Shown: positions 15,204-24,118 of the stretch, one piece after another
How positions within the stretch are numbered: position 1 is the first letter of the stretch
Layout of the letters: every line of letters begins with the position of its first letter
NCBI GenBank assembly: GCA_009837885.1
Contig: VXSP01000012.1
Location: 1-64,000 of the forward strand
DNA length: 64,000 bases
Direction: 5' to 3'
Origin: Holophagales bacterium
GTDB taxonomy: Bacteria > Acidobacteriota > Thermoanaerobaculia > Multivoradales > Multivoraceae
Made by a program: the position numbers and the translations under genes
Notes under the pieces: model-generated
Databases searched by the model: none
What the model was told of the DNA's origin: nothing
Seen by the model: the letters and a program-made list of their open reading frames with translations, nothing else

Positions 15204-18200
15204 ATGTCCAGGTTCGTCTTTGTGCCACATACGCTCCTGACCGTGACCGCGGTCGTGTGCCTGACGCTCGCGGCCTCGCCGGCAACGGCCCAGACCAGCG
15301 CGACGATCACCGGCGAGGTCCGCTCCGCCGACGGCGCCGCCATTCCCGGCGCGGAGGTGACCGTCGCCAGCGAGACGCTCCAGCGGCAAGTGGTGACCGA
15401 TGCCGACGGCGGCTATCGCCTCCCGGCTCTTCCGGCGGGCACGTACGAGGTGCGAGCCTCGGCCGAGGGCTTCGCGCCGGCCGTGAGGTCTGGCTTCGAA
15501 CTCCTGCTCAACTCCCGCGTGGAACTCGACTTCGAGCTCGAGGTCGGCACCGTCGAAGACGAGGTGACGGTAACCGGCGCCCCGGTCCTGCTCGACACGC
15601 AGTCCTCCGATACCGGCGGTGTCGTGACGCCCCTGCAGATCGCGACGCTCCCGGTCAACGGCCGCGACTACCTCGACCTGATGCAGCTCGTCCCCGGCGT
15701 CCAGGTGAACCGGGAGAAGGACAAGGGCAGCGACGAGGCCGTGCCCGTCCTGGGCGAGCGCGCCGGCAACGCGGTGTACCTGATCGACGGCATGCCGAAC
15801 CGGGACGAGTTCGGCAGCGGTGCGGCTTCGCAGTTCACGCAGGACTCCATCCAGGAGTTCGAGGTGCTCACCGGCGGATTCAAGGCGGAGTTCGGCCACG
15901 GCTCGGGCGGCGTCGTGAACGTCGTCACGAAGGGCGGCGGCAACCAGTGGCGCGGCGCGGTCGTCGGCTTCGTGCGGGATGACGGGATGGACTCCTCCAA
16001 CAGTCTCGAGGAGATGGCCGAAGCTCCGAGCCTGTCCCGGGACAACTTCGCCCTGAACCTGGGCGGCCCGCTCGTCGGCGACCGGGCCTTCATCTTCGCT
16101 TCGGCGGAGCAGATCGACGAGGAGCGGGAGTTGAACTTCGCGTTTCCTCCGGCGACTCCGGCGGTCCTGCGGGACTTCGAGAACTCGTTCGACTTTCCCG
16201 CGACAACGGACGAAGACCGGTACTTCCTGAAGCTCACCGAACAGCTTGGAGACCGGCACCGGCTCGACCAGCAGATCAGCGTGTCGGACAGCCAGGTGAA
16301 CGACTTCCTGCCGCTGTCGGCGGCGGCGAACCTCCCGTCCACCCGGAACAACTTCGGGCGTGAACGGTCGATGCTGGGGCTGAGGCAGACGTCGCTCTTC
16401 GGCGACGGCAACTGGATCTTCGAAGGTCACCTCCAGTACCGGGAACACACGGACGTCCAGGCGCCGGCGCACCCCGAGGCGGGTGCCGCCACCGCGTTCT
16501 CCATCTTCAGCAGCCCCTTTACCTTCCAGCTCTTCGGCGACCTGGGAATTGTCGCGTTCGGCAATCCGTCCACCGGTTCGGACTTCGATCAGGAATACCT
16601 GTCCGCCGGGCCGAGCCTGGCGGCCAGCTTCGGCAACCACGAGATCAAGTTCGGCCTCGACTATCTGGGGACGCAGGTCAACGGCAGCGAAGCCAGCATC
16701 CTGGCGAACCAGCTCTTCGCGACCGAGGCCAACTTCGCGCGCTTCGGCCCGGTCTACTCCGGGTTGTTCACCCTGACCGAGATCGGACCGCGCGTCACGG
16801 GCGGCGACAACGTCGCTCTCGACAACGACTACACCGCGCTGTACGTGCAGGACGACTGGTCCATCGGCGGCGAGCTCGTCGTCAACATGGGATTGCGCTA
16901 CGACCGCGACTCGGAGTTCGAAAAGAACAACCTGTCGCCCCGTCTCGGCTTCGCCTGGAGCCCGACGGACTCGACCGTGATCTCCGGCAGCGCCGGCGTG
17001 TACTACGACCGGTTCCGCCTGGGCCTGGTGCGCAACATCGCGGCGTTCGGCGGCGCCGACATGAACCTCATCCAGGACCTCTCCTACCCGCAGGGCTTCT
17101 ACAACGTCACGTCGATCATTCCGATCCTCGTCGGACTCTGCCCGAATCCGCTGGCGCCCCACGCCGCGGTGGAGGGCACCCCCTGCCTGTTCGGCCTGCC
17201 GACGCCTCACCTTGGCGTCGACATCTTCAACAACATCGTCGCCGACGGCCGCGCCCCCATCCCGCCGGAGACGGTGATCACCCGCGACAACGTGCAGGAC
17301 CTGAGCGGCCTGAGTCCGGACGAGTACCTGGCCCGCGTGAACGCGATGGTCCCGCTCTTCGCGTTCGGTCCGGATGCCTGGTATTGGGGGCCCTTCGGCG
17401 CGTTGACGCATCCGCTCCTCCCGGCTCAGGACTTTCCGATCCAGATCGATCCGGGGTTCGAAACGCCCAACACCCGCGCGTACCACCTGGGCGCCAGGCG
17501 GCAGTTCGGGCGAAACCACCTCGTGACGCTCGATCTCCACTACCGGGAGATGAGGAACATCCTCGGCGTTCGCGAGACGAACCTGGAGTTCGTGTCGCGC
17601 ATTCCGGGTTCCGAGCGCACCTACGAGGGCGGCGCCGGCGTGGGCGTTCGCGGTTTCGGGCCGTGGTTCGAAGGCGAGTACAAGGCCGCGACGGTGGGCT
17701 ACACGAAGCGCCTGAGCAACCGCTTCAGCCTGTCCGCGCACTACACGTACACGGACGCCGTCGACAACCTTGTCAGTGGACAACTGGGCAACGGCGCGCT
17801 GAGCGGCCCCACCGCGACGGGAAGCGCTCCGACTGACTCGTTCGTCGGCACGGTGCCCGTGGTGACGGACCCGACGACCGGACAGACCAACGAGAACGGT
17901 TCCTTCACCGCCGGGAACGGCAACTTCATTCCGCGGGCGGGCACGTTTCACAACGGTCCCGACCTCGACAAGGGTCCGTCGCCGTTCGCCGTCGACGACC
18001 AGTTCGTCCTCTTCGGTCTGGTCGACCTGCCGGCGGGTTTCCAGCTCAGCGGCATCTACCGCTACACGAGCGGTTTCCGCTTCTCCGAATCGGCGGCCCA
18101 GCTCTCCGACCCGGACGGCAATCTGAGCTTCTCGCTTCGGGACACGAGCGTGGCCAAGAACAGCTTCGAGGCGCCTTCGTACCAGAGTCTCGATCTTCGA

Positions 18201-18386
18201 CTCGCGAAGTTCTTCGATCTCGGCAACGACAGGCGACTGACCTTCCTGGTCGAGTTCTTCAATGCCACGAACGAGCAGAACCCCGCCGCCGTGGAGACCG
18301 GCAAGGACCGGCCGACGGCCTTCGGTCAGCCGCTTCAGGTTCTGCCCGGACGGGAAGGTCAGATCGGCGTGCGTTTCGAGTTCTGA
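15204..18386 (+). CDS. TonB-dependent receptor with carboxypeptidase-regulatory domain
   Basis: A 1060-residue outer-membrane receptor. Signal peptide to about residue 30 (SPATAQ), then a carboxypeptidase-regulatory-like beta domain (SATITGEVRSADGAAIPGAE, about 32-115), the TonB plug (PVNGRDYLDLMQLVPGVQ, then VYLIDGMPNRDEFG, roughly 130-235), and a barrel ending in IGVRFEF. This Oar-like architecture is abundant in Acidobacteriota and Bacteroidota. It should import a bulky substrate across the outer membrane using TonB energy. ATG 15204 chosen because GCGAGGGGG precedes it and the longer frame adds non-signal residues. A TetR gene follows 15 bases later. Confidence 0.95.
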   Translation: MSRFVFVPHTLLTVTAVVCLTLAASPATAQTSATITGEVRSADGAAIPGAEVTVASETLQRQVVTDADGGYRLPALPAGTYEVRASAEGFAPAVRSGFELLLNSRVELDFELEVGTVEDEVTVTGAPVLLDTQSSDTGGVVTPLQIATLPVNGRDYLDLMQLVPGVQVNREKDKGSDEAVPVLGERAGNAVYLIDGMPNRDEFGSGAASQFTQDSIQEFEVLTGGFKAEFGHGSGGVVNVVTKGGGNQWRGAVVGFVRDDGMDSSNSLEEMAEAPSLSRDNFALNLGGPLVGDRAFIFASAEQIDEERELNFAFPPATPAVLRDFENSFDFPATTDEDRYFLKLTEQLGDRHRLDQQISVSDSQVNDFLPLSAAANLPSTRNNFGRERSMLGLRQTSLFGDGNWIFEGHLQYREHTDVQAPAHPEAGAATAFSIFSSPFTFQLFGDLGIVAFGNPSTGSDFDQEYLSAGPSLAASFGNHEIKFGLDYLGTQVNGSEASILANQLFATEANFARFGPVYSGLFTLTEIGPRVTGGDNVALDNDYTALYVQDDWSIGGELVVNMGLRYDRDSEFEKNNLSPRLGFAWSPTDSTVISGSAGVYYDRFRLGLVRNIAAFGGADMNLIQDLSYPQGFYNVTSIIPILVGLCPNPLAPHAAVEGTPCLFGLPTPHLGVDIFNNIVADGRAPIPPETVITRDNVQDLSGLSPDEYLARVNAMVPLFAFGPDAWYWGPFGALTHPLLPAQDFPIQIDPGFETPNTRAYHLGARRQFGRNHLVTLDLHYREMRNILGVRETNLEFVSRIPGSERTYEGGAGVGVRGFGPWFEGEYKAATVGYTKRLSNRFSLSAHYTYTDAVDNLVSGQLGNGALSGPTATGSAPTDSFVGTVPVVTDPTTGQTNENGSFTAGNGNFIPRAGTFHNGPDLDKGPSPFAVDDQFVLFGLVDLPAGFQLSGIYRYTSGFRFSESAAQLSDPDGNLSFSLRDTSVAKNSFEAPSYQSLDLRLAKFFDLGNDRRLTFLVEFFNATNEQNPAAVETGKDRPTAFGQPLQVLPGREGQIGVRFEF

Positions 18387-18401
18387 GACACTCGACGGAC
18401 G

Positions 18402-19001
18402 ATGACCAGCGCCGAAGCAGCCCCGACGCGCCGCGAGAGGCTGATCCTGGCGGGGATGAAGCTCTTCGCCGAGCGTGGCTTCACGGGCGTCGGGGTCCGT
18501 GAGATCGGTGCCGAGGCCGGCGTTTCGTTCGGCCTGATCCGAAAGCACTTCGGATCGAAGGAAGGCCTTCGAGAGGAAGTCGAGGCCCACGTTCTCGCGC
18601 AGGTCGAGGAGCTCTACAGCACGATTTCGGAACGCTCCGGAACGTCCGCCCTCGAGCACTTCGTGGAGGACGTCGTCGAGTGGATCGAAAGGGACCGGGA
18701 TGCCCTGATGTACATGCGCCGGGCAATGGTCGAACAGTCGCCCGGAAGCCTCAAGCTGTTTCTGAGGCTGGTCGAGGTCCTGCGTGACTTCGTCGCGGTG
18801 AACAGGGAGCGCGGCTTCCTGCAGGACGGAGTCGACGAGGAATGGGCCGCCATGTTCCTGGTCTTCGACTTCCTTGGCCCCGCGGTGGTGGAGCCGTTCG
18901 CCGAGGAAGCGTTCGGGCGCTCGATGTACGAACGGTCCATGGTGGAGCGTCGCAACGCCTTCATGAAGCGGATGGTGACGAGGGGCTTCCTGAACGCCTG
19001 A
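18402..19001 (+). CDS. TetR-family regulator
   Basis: A 199-residue TetR/AcrR-type repressor: N-terminal helix-turn-helix GMKLFAERGFTGVGVREIGA followed by GVSFGLIRKHFGSKEGL (recognition helix, about residues 18-60), then an all-helical ligand domain. Only 15 bases after the TonB receptor gene, so probably co-transcribed and possibly controlling it. Ligand unknown. Confidence 0.9.
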   Translation: MTSAEAAPTRRERLILAGMKLFAERGFTGVGVREIGAEAGVSFGLIRKHFGSKEGLREEVEAHVLAQVEELYSTISERSGTSALEHFVEDVVEWIERDRDALMYMRRAMVEQSPGSLKLFLRLVEVLRDFVAVNRERGFLQDGVDEEWAAMFLVFDFLGPAVVEPFAEEAFGRSMYERSMVERRNAFMKRMVTRGFLNA

Positions 19002-19008
19002 GCGGCGG

Positions 19009-19911
19009 CTACAGCTTCCCCGTAGCCCGCGCCCGATCCAGCACCGGCTGGTAGATCCGCAACGTCGCCGCATCCACCAACTGCCCGCCCTTGCCGCCGG
19101 CCCCGGCCCCCTTCGCCACGGACTCGTTGTACAGGTCGACCATCTTCTGCGCCTGCTTGATCTCCCTGGGTGACGGCGCGAAGACGTCGTTGGCGAGCGG
19201 AATCTGGTTGGGGTGGATGCACCACTTGCCGACGGCGCCGAGGGTGGCGGCGTAGGTGGCCTGCTTGAGGTAGGCCTTGTCGTTGCGGAAGTCGCCGAAG
19301 GGACCGTCGATGGCGTCGATGCGGGCGGCGCGGCAGGCGGCGATCATGCGGACGCGGTGGGCGGACCACATGTCGCCGGGGTAGCGGTAGTCCTTGTCGA
19401 GTTCGTGGCCGAAGCGCATGCCCATGCTGGCGGAGAGGTCGCCGAAGCCGAGGATGAGCGCTTCGAGGCGGTCTGAGCAGGTGGCGATCGCCTCGACGTT
19501 GGCCAGGCCCTCGGCCTCCTCGATCAGCGCCTCGAGGCCGATCCTGCGGTCAAGCCCGAGCTTCTGCTCCAGGCCGTCGAGCATCGTCTCGAAGAACCAG
19601 ATGTCGCGCGGCTCCTTGACCTTGGGCAGGATGATGATGTCGAGGTTCTCGCCGGCGCCTTCGACGACGCTGATCACGTCGTCGACGGCCCAGCGGGTGG
19701 TGTGGTCGTTGACGCGGACGGACCGCACCTTGCCTGTCCAGTCGAGGTCACACAAGCCGTCGATGGCGATCTGGCGGGCGCCCTCCTTCTTGTCGGGCGC
19801 GACGGCGTCTTCCAGGTCGAGGAAGACGAGGTCGGCGTCGCTCGAGGCCGACTTCTCGACCATCCTGGGGTTGCTGGCGGGCACGGCCAGTTCGGAACGT
19901 CTCAGTCGCAT
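19009..19911 (-). CDS. HpcH/HpaI-type CoA-ester lyase
   Basis: A 300-residue TIM-barrel lyase of the citrate lyase beta / malyl-CoA lyase group: opening LRRSELAVPASNPRM, metal-site stretch VFLDLEDAVAPDKK (about 30-44), EALIEEAEGLANVEAIA (acidic metal ligand), and KWCIHPNQI near 228, the typical CoA-binding end loop. It probably cleaves a 3-hydroxyacyl-CoA such as malyl-, methylmalyl- or citramalyl-CoA to acetyl-, propionyl- or pyruvate-type products. It follows a class III CoA-transferase by 2 bases and completes a four-gene CoA operon. Confidence 0.85.
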   Translation of the reverse strand: MRLRRSELAVPASNPRMVEKSASSDADLVFLDLEDAVAPDKKEGARQIAIDGLCDLDWTGKVRSVRVNDHTTRWAVDDVISVVEGAGENLDIIILPKVKEPRDIWFFETMLDGLEQKLGLDRRIGLEALIEEAEGLANVEAIATCSDRLEALILGFGDLSASMGMRFGHELDKDYRYPGDMWSAHRVRMIAACRAARIDAIDGPFGDFRNDKAYLKQATYAATLGAVGKWCIHPNQIPLANDVFAPSPREIKQAQKMVDLYNESVAKGAGAGGKGGQLVDAATLRIYQPVLDRARATGKL

Positions 19912-19913
19912 GC

Positions 19914-21182
19914 TCACTTCTCCTTGCCTTCCCCGTCCGGCCCGCCGTCCAGGCCGAACTGGGCGAGGATCTCGTCCCGGTGCTCGTCGAGCAGGGGCGC
20001 CCGGCGCCGCACGCCGGTCTTCGTCTCGGTGTACTTGATCGGGCAGCCGACGATGCTGACCGGCGCGTTCTCGCCCGGCAGCTCGACTTCGGCGACCATC
20101 TCGCGGACCGCGGTGTGGGGGCTCTCGAAGATGTCGGCCGCGGTCTGGACCGGGCCGCAGGGGACCCGGCCGGCGAGCGCCTCGACGATCTCGTCGCGGG
20201 TGTGCGCGCCGGTCCACTCGGAGACGACCGCCTCGACGAACTCCCGGTTCTCGCGGCGCGACCAGAAGTTCTTCGTGCGCTCGTCCTCCACCAGGTCGGG
20301 CCGGCCCATCTCCTGGCAGAGGATCTCCCACTGCGCCGGCGTCGGCGCCGCGATCGCCACGCCGCCGTCCTTCGCGTCGTAGATGCCGAACGGGGAAAGG
20401 CTGTGGTGGTGCTTGCCGCGCGGCGGGAGCTGGTGGCGCAGGCTGGAGCCGTAGTTCGCGAACACGGACTCGCACAGCAGGTTGACGCCGTCGACCATCG
20501 CGACGTCCATGAACTGGCCCTCGCCGGTGCGCCGCGCGTGGTGGACCCCGGCGACGACGCCGAGCGCCATCAGCGTGCCGGGGAACAGGTCACCGACGGA
20601 GGCGCCGCCGGGGTAGCCCCCTCCGGGACGGTCGTCGTCGCCCCGGGGGCCGTTGACGTGGGCGAAGCCGCCCATCGCCTGGGCGACGATGTCGAAGGCG
20701 GGCCAGTCGGAGTGGGGGCTCTCGCCGGTCCGCGGGTCGCCAAAGCCGCGCAGCGCCGCGTAGACGATCCGCGGGTTGCGCTCGCGGATCGTCTCGTAGC
20801 TCAGCCCGAGCCGGTCCATCACGCCGGCGCGCATGTTCTCGAGCACCGCGTCTGCCCGCTCGCACAGGCGGAGGAAGGTCTCGCGGTCGGCTTCGTCCTT
20901 CAGGTCGAGCGAGATGCTGCGCTTGTTCCGGTTGATGCTGCCGAAGTAGCCGCCGAAATCGCAGCCGCCGTCGACGCCGGCCTTGCCCTCGTTGGGGTTG
21001 ATGAAGTCCTCGGGGATGGGCGGCGAGGGGCGGGACATGTCGCCCGTCGGTGGCTCCACCTTGATCACGTCGGCGCCGAGGTCGGCGAGGATGGCCGAGC
21101 CGAACGGCCCGGCGAGGGCCATCGTGCAGTCGATGACGACGAGGTCGCTGAGCGGCCCGCGCGCCCGGGCGTCCGGGCTCAC
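19914..21182 (-). CDS. CaiB/BaiF class III CoA-transferase
   Basis: A 422-residue family III CoA-transferase. Motifs: VIDCTMALAGPFGSAILADL, GADVIKVEPPTGD and NRNKRSISLDLK in the N-terminal Rossmann part, and GQFMDVAMVDGV with the expected catalytic aspartate about 225. The family interconverts CoA between acids (succinate/mesaconate/malate types). Start GTG 21182 shares one base with the stop of the upstream MaoC gene. With neighbouring MaoC proteins and a CoA-ester lyase it resembles Chloroflexus mesaconyl-CoA C1-C4 transferase context, but the exact substrate is inferred. Confidence 0.88.
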   Translation of the reverse strand: MSPDARARGPLSDLVVIDCTMALAGPFGSAILADLGADVIKVEPPTGDMSRPSPPIPEDFINPNEGKAGVDGGCDFGGYFGSINRNKRSISLDLKDEADRETFLRLCERADAVLENMRAGVMDRLGLSYETIRERNPRIVYAALRGFGDPRTGESPHSDWPAFDIVAQAMGGFAHVNGPRGDDDRPGGGYPGGASVGDLFPGTLMALGVVAGVHHARRTGEGQFMDVAMVDGVNLLCESVFANYGSSLRHQLPPRGKHHHSLSPFGIYDAKDGGVAIAAPTPAQWEILCQEMGRPDLVEDERTKNFWSRRENREFVEAVVSEWTGAHTRDEIVEALAGRVPCGPVQTAADIFESPHTAVREMVAEVELPGENAPVSIVGCPIKYTETKTGVRRRAPLLDEHRDEILAQFGLDGGPDGEGKEK

Positions 21183-21655
21183 TACGACCCCCAGTGCGAG
21201 CGGCGCTTGACCAGCACCTCGCGCTCGCCCTCGAAGACGATCGTGCCGTCCTGCTTCGTGCCCCAGTGCTTGAAGCGGACGACGCCGGCGTCGTCGCGGT
21301 CGGCGTCGCGGGTCTCGAGCACCTCGGTGTAGGCGGTCAGCGAGTCGCCGAGGAAGACGGGTGCGCGGAAGCGCAGCTTGTCGAGGCCGAGTTCGGCGAG
21401 CGCGTTTTCGGCCGTGTCCTGGGTCGCCAGGCCGATCACCGTCGAGCCGGTGACCAGCCCGAACACGAGCCGTTGGCCGAAGGGGGACGCCTTCATCTTG
21501 TGCTCGTCGAAGTGGCCGTCGGCGGTGTTCATGACCAGCTTGGTCAGGAGCTGGCTCTCGACTTCTTCGATGGTGGTGCCGCGGGCGTGGCGCATTTTCT
21601 GGCCGGCGGCGAAGTCTTCGAAGTAGGTGGAGGGCGATGTGAGGGCGGTGGTCAT
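21182..21655 (-). CDS. MaoC-like (hotdog) dehydratase/hydratase
   Basis: A 157-residue MaoC-type hotdog protein. STYFEDFAAGQKMRHARGTT is the family N-terminus and the NTADGHFDEHKMKAS segment carries the usual catalytic region around an Asp/His pair. Such enzymes hydrate enoyl-CoA. Its ATG overlaps the upstream MaoC stop by 4 bases. Both may form one two-domain hydratase such as mesaconyl-CoA hydratase. Confidence 0.8.
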   Translation of the reverse strand: MTTALTSPSTYFEDFAAGQKMRHARGTTIEEVESQLLTKLVMNTADGHFDEHKMKASPFGQRLVFGLVTGSTVIGLATQDTAENALAELGLDKLRFRAPVFLGDSLTAYTEVLETRDADRDDAGVVRFKHWGTKQDGTIVFEGEREVLVKRRSHWGS

Positions 21656-22146
21656 GAGGCCGCCTCGCGGCGCTTGGCGACCAGGTTGGTGCGCTGGTAG
21701 CTGACGACCTTCTCGCCGTTCTGGTTGAAGGCCTCCGTCTCCCAGGTGACGATGCCGAAGTGGGGCCTGGAGCCGGACTCGCGACGGCCCACCACGCGGC
21801 TCCTGCCGGTGATCGTGTCGCCGGGGTAGACCGGCCGGTGGAACTTCACGTCGTTCACGCCGAGGAACGGCCCGCCGCCCTCGGAGAGGTCTTCGACCGA
21901 CATGCCGACGACCGTGCAGAGCACGAGCAGCGGGTCGATGACGACCGAGTCGTGGCCGTGGGCACGCGCGTACTCGGCGTTGAAGTAGAGCGGCGTGAAG
22001 CGCATCGTCGCGGTGGCGAAGAGCGCGTTGTCCGCTTCGGTGAGGGTGCGGCCCCAGTGGTGCTGGAAGGTCCGGCCTTCCTCGAAGTCCTGGTAGCGGT
22101 TGCCCTTCTTCTTGAGCGGGAAGGTGGAGAAGTCCGGGTCGGGCAT
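21652..22146 (-). CDS. MaoC-like (hotdog) dehydratase/hydratase
   Basis: A 164-residue MaoC-type protein with NRYQDFEEGRTFQHHWGRTL, then TEADNALFATATMRFTPLYF, the family's catalytic-helix region, and FHRPVYPGDTITGRSRV. ATG 22146 chosen over an upstream in-frame ATG at 22170 because the latter adds atypical residues in the intergenic hairpins. First gene of the CoA operon; promoter is in 22147-22229. Confidence 0.8.
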   Translation of the reverse strand: MPDPDFSTFPLKKKGNRYQDFEEGRTFQHHWGRTLTEADNALFATATMRFTPLYFNAEYARAHGHDSVVIDPLLVLCTVVGMSVEDLSEGGGPFLGVNDVKFHRPVYPGDTITGRSRVVGRRESGSRPHFGIVTWETEAFNQNGEKVVSYQRTNLVAKRREAAS

Positions 22147-22183
22147 TGCGGCAGTGGTTCTACCACGCACGACGGAGAATGGT

Positions 22184-22223
22184 CGCCGCTTCGCGGCGCG
22201 TGTTGTTGGCCGCCTGCGGCGGC
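22184..22223. terminator. Two GC-rich stem-loops, possible terminator
   Basis: CGCCGC-TTC-GCGGCG (22184-22198) and GCCGCC-TGC-GGCGGC (22209-22223) form two strong 6-base-pair hairpins between the TraB-like gene end and the MaoC gene start. No T-run follows, so if they end transcription it is not classical intrinsic termination. They may equally be REP-like structures. Confidence 0.4.
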
Positions 22224-22229
22224 AGCGGG

Positions 22230-23243
22230 TCAGAAGACCCGCGTACCCAGGGGAGGAGCTTCGTCCGGCTCCACGACCTCATAGCCTCTCTGCCTGAGCC
22301 ACGACAGGGGCCCGTCGGGTCGAAGCAGGGCGCCGAGCGGCAGGATGGCGAAGGTGGAGTCGTTGTTCGTCAATGCGCGCTCCGCGTTCTCGAGCCAAAG
22401 TTCCCAGCTCCGCGACTCGATCTGGCTCAGCACCGCTGGATCGAAGGCGAGTGCAAAGGAATCGCAGCCCAAGGTGGCCGAATCGCCTGAATGAGCCCTG
22501 ATCGAGGCCAGATCGCCTACGGCCCAGGCGGCCGCAAGACGCGTGTGCGCCTCAAGCTGGGCATCGAGTCCCTGAAGACTTGCCTGAAGACAGGTTTGCT
22601 CCGCACCGGGCGACATAACCTGAATCGAATCGAAGAGAGGCGACTCCTTGTAGCGCCAGGATATGTGCGCTGGCACCTTCTTGACGCGGTGCTTCTTCGC
22701 TCGCTTCTCGATTGCCCGACCAATCGTGCGGCCCGACTCCAGGCCAGCGGATTGCGCCGCCGAGTCGAAGAGCTCCTCGGCCGCGACGCTAGGCCGCAGT
22801 TCTTCGAGGCCGTCCCGCTTCGGTGCGTATCTGAGCCTGGTCTCCGAGAAGAGCCGGTACAGGTCCTCCGGCAGCACGCCCTCCAGGGTTCCGCGGTCCG
22901 GGATCCGTCGCACGCGCTTGATCAGCCGCCACGCCCTCACCGGGTTTGTCAACGAGACGCGCAGGGATGTTCCCGGCAGATACTCGCTGGAGCGGGCCAG
23001 CGCCTGTTCGACGGAGTCCGGGTGCCAGAGGAGATCGTTCGGCACGAGTTCGGGAATGCCGAGGATCCACAGGACATGGTCGTCCTTGGTGACCTTCCAG
23101 AGGGGCGGCCCAGGGAGATCTCCCAGGACCTGGATCTCTTCCTCGACGACATCCACCGGGGTCGGCTGGGATGCGCCGTTCTCCTGGGCGATCGCTCCCG
23201 GAGCAGCCGCGGAGGCCGCGAGTAGCAGGGCTCTCCAAATCAT
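22230..23243 (-). CDS. TraB/GumN-family protein
   Basis: A 337-residue protein of the TraB/GumN group (putative membrane-associated protease-like fold): GPPLWKVTKDDHVLWILGIP near residue 45, and the conserved C-terminal GPLSWLRQRGYEVVEP. An N-terminal signal peptide (MIWRALLLAASAAAPGAIAQ) implies export. Start ATG 23243 preceded by AAAGGAG. The family's catalytic role is unproven; it is not obviously linked to the CoA genes downstream. Confidence 0.8.
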   Translation of the reverse strand: MIWRALLLAASAAAPGAIAQENGASQPTPVDVVEEEIQVLGDLPGPPLWKVTKDDHVLWILGIPELVPNDLLWHPDSVEQALARSSEYLPGTSLRVSLTNPVRAWRLIKRVRRIPDRGTLEGVLPEDLYRLFSETRLRYAPKRDGLEELRPSVAAEELFDSAAQSAGLESGRTIGRAIEKRAKKHRVKKVPAHISWRYKESPLFDSIQVMSPGAEQTCLQASLQGLDAQLEAHTRLAAAWAVGDLASIRAHSGDSATLGCDSFALAFDPAVLSQIESRSWELWLENAERALTNNDSTFAILPLGALLRPDGPLSWLRQRGYEVVEPDEAPPLGTRVF

Positions 23244-23341
23244 CGAAGGACTCCTTTCGCTCTTTGAACGGCGGACCGCCGCGTTTGATTCCACTCGGTA
23301 CGATGAGCCGCCCTCGAACCGAGGCTCCCCGGGAGGATCGA

Positions 23342-23704
23342 TTGAACGAAATGAAGCCTGCGGAGGTCAAGCCCGCAATCAGCATCGATGTCGTCAACCA
23401 GCTCGACGCTCGGGTCGGCACGATCGAGAGCGTCACGGATGTCGAGGGGTCCAGCAAGCTCGTCCGACTCAGGGTCGACTTCGGGGACCACAAGCGGACG
23501 ATCCTCGCGGGGATGAAGCAGGAGCGCGAAGCCCCGACCGAGATCGAAGGTCGACAGGCGTTGTTCATCGTCAACCTGGCGCCGAGGAAGATGATGGGGG
23601 AGACCTCGGAGGGCATGATCTTCGACGTCGGTTACGAGGACGGGATTCAGCCGGCGTTGCTGCTCCCGGAGCGGCCGGTGCCGAACGGCGCTCGCGCCGG
23701 TTGA
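23342..23704 (+). CDS. tRNA-binding (EMAP/Trbp111) domain protein
   Basis: About 120 residues forming an EMAP-type OB fold like the C-terminus of methionyl-tRNA synthetase or the CsaA/Trbp111 protein: LDARVGTIESVTDVEGSSKL, HKRTILAGMK, then NLAPRKMMGETSEGMIF. It binds the tRNA elbow as a dimer. Start TTG 23342 with GGGAGGA 4-10 bases upstream, or ATG 23351 (MKPAEVKP); the farther ATG 23303 lacks a site. Not in an obvious operon. Confidence 0.75.
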   Translation: MNEMKPAEVKPAISIDVVNQLDARVGTIESVTDVEGSSKLVRLRVDFGDHKRTILAGMKQEREAPTEIEGRQALFIVNLAPRKMMGETSEGMIFDVGYEDGIQPALLLPERPVPNGARAG

Positions 23705-23731
23705 GTCGCGGTACCGCGCTACGATTCGCGG

Positions 23732-24118
23732 ATGATTCCCTGGACCAACCTGAAATCGACCCTGGAGCAGGACGCCGAGTTCCGCTACACGATCCGGCAC
23801 TGGACGGCGAGCCTGCGGCTGAGCGTGGGCGACCGGCACCATGCGATCCGTTTCGAGGATGGCGCTGTAGCCGCGGTCGAGCCGTGCGACGCCGACGCCC
23901 CGGCCGACGTCTTCCTCGCCGGCCCGGAAGAGGAGTGGCGCGAACTTCTGCGCAAGGTGCCGCGGCCCTTCTACCAGGACCCGTTCTTCGCCAGCGTGCA
24001 TCACGGCATCGAGCTGAACCAGGATCAGCTCGAGTACGCCGCCTACTACCCGGCACTGCGCCGGCTCGTCGGCGTGCTGCGCGAGATGTCCAATCCAACC
24101 GAGGGAGCTTCCGCATGA
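23732..24118 (+). CDS. SCP2-like small protein of unknown function
   Basis: A 128-residue soluble protein; the middle VGDRHHAIRFEDGAVAAVEP, with PADVFLAGPEEEWRELL following, looks like the beta sheet and helix of SCP2-type lipid-binding domains, but homology is not certain. It is the first of three coupled genes (its TGA overlaps the next ATG) that lead to an alpha/beta hydrolase. Confidence 0.55.
   Translation: MIPWTNLKSTLEQDAEFRYTIRHWTASLRLSVGDRHHAIRFEDGAVAAVEPCDADAPADVFLAGPEEEWRELLRKVPRPFYQDPFFASVHHGIELNQDQLEYAAYYPALRRLVGVLREMSNPTEGASA

Noticed and set aside
15138..19073. Very long minus-strand open frame opposite the TonB receptor
   Set aside because: Arises from GC-rich third positions on the opposite strand; its protein is low-complexity Arg/Val/Glu and no domain is recognisable, while the plus-strand receptor has all its motifs.
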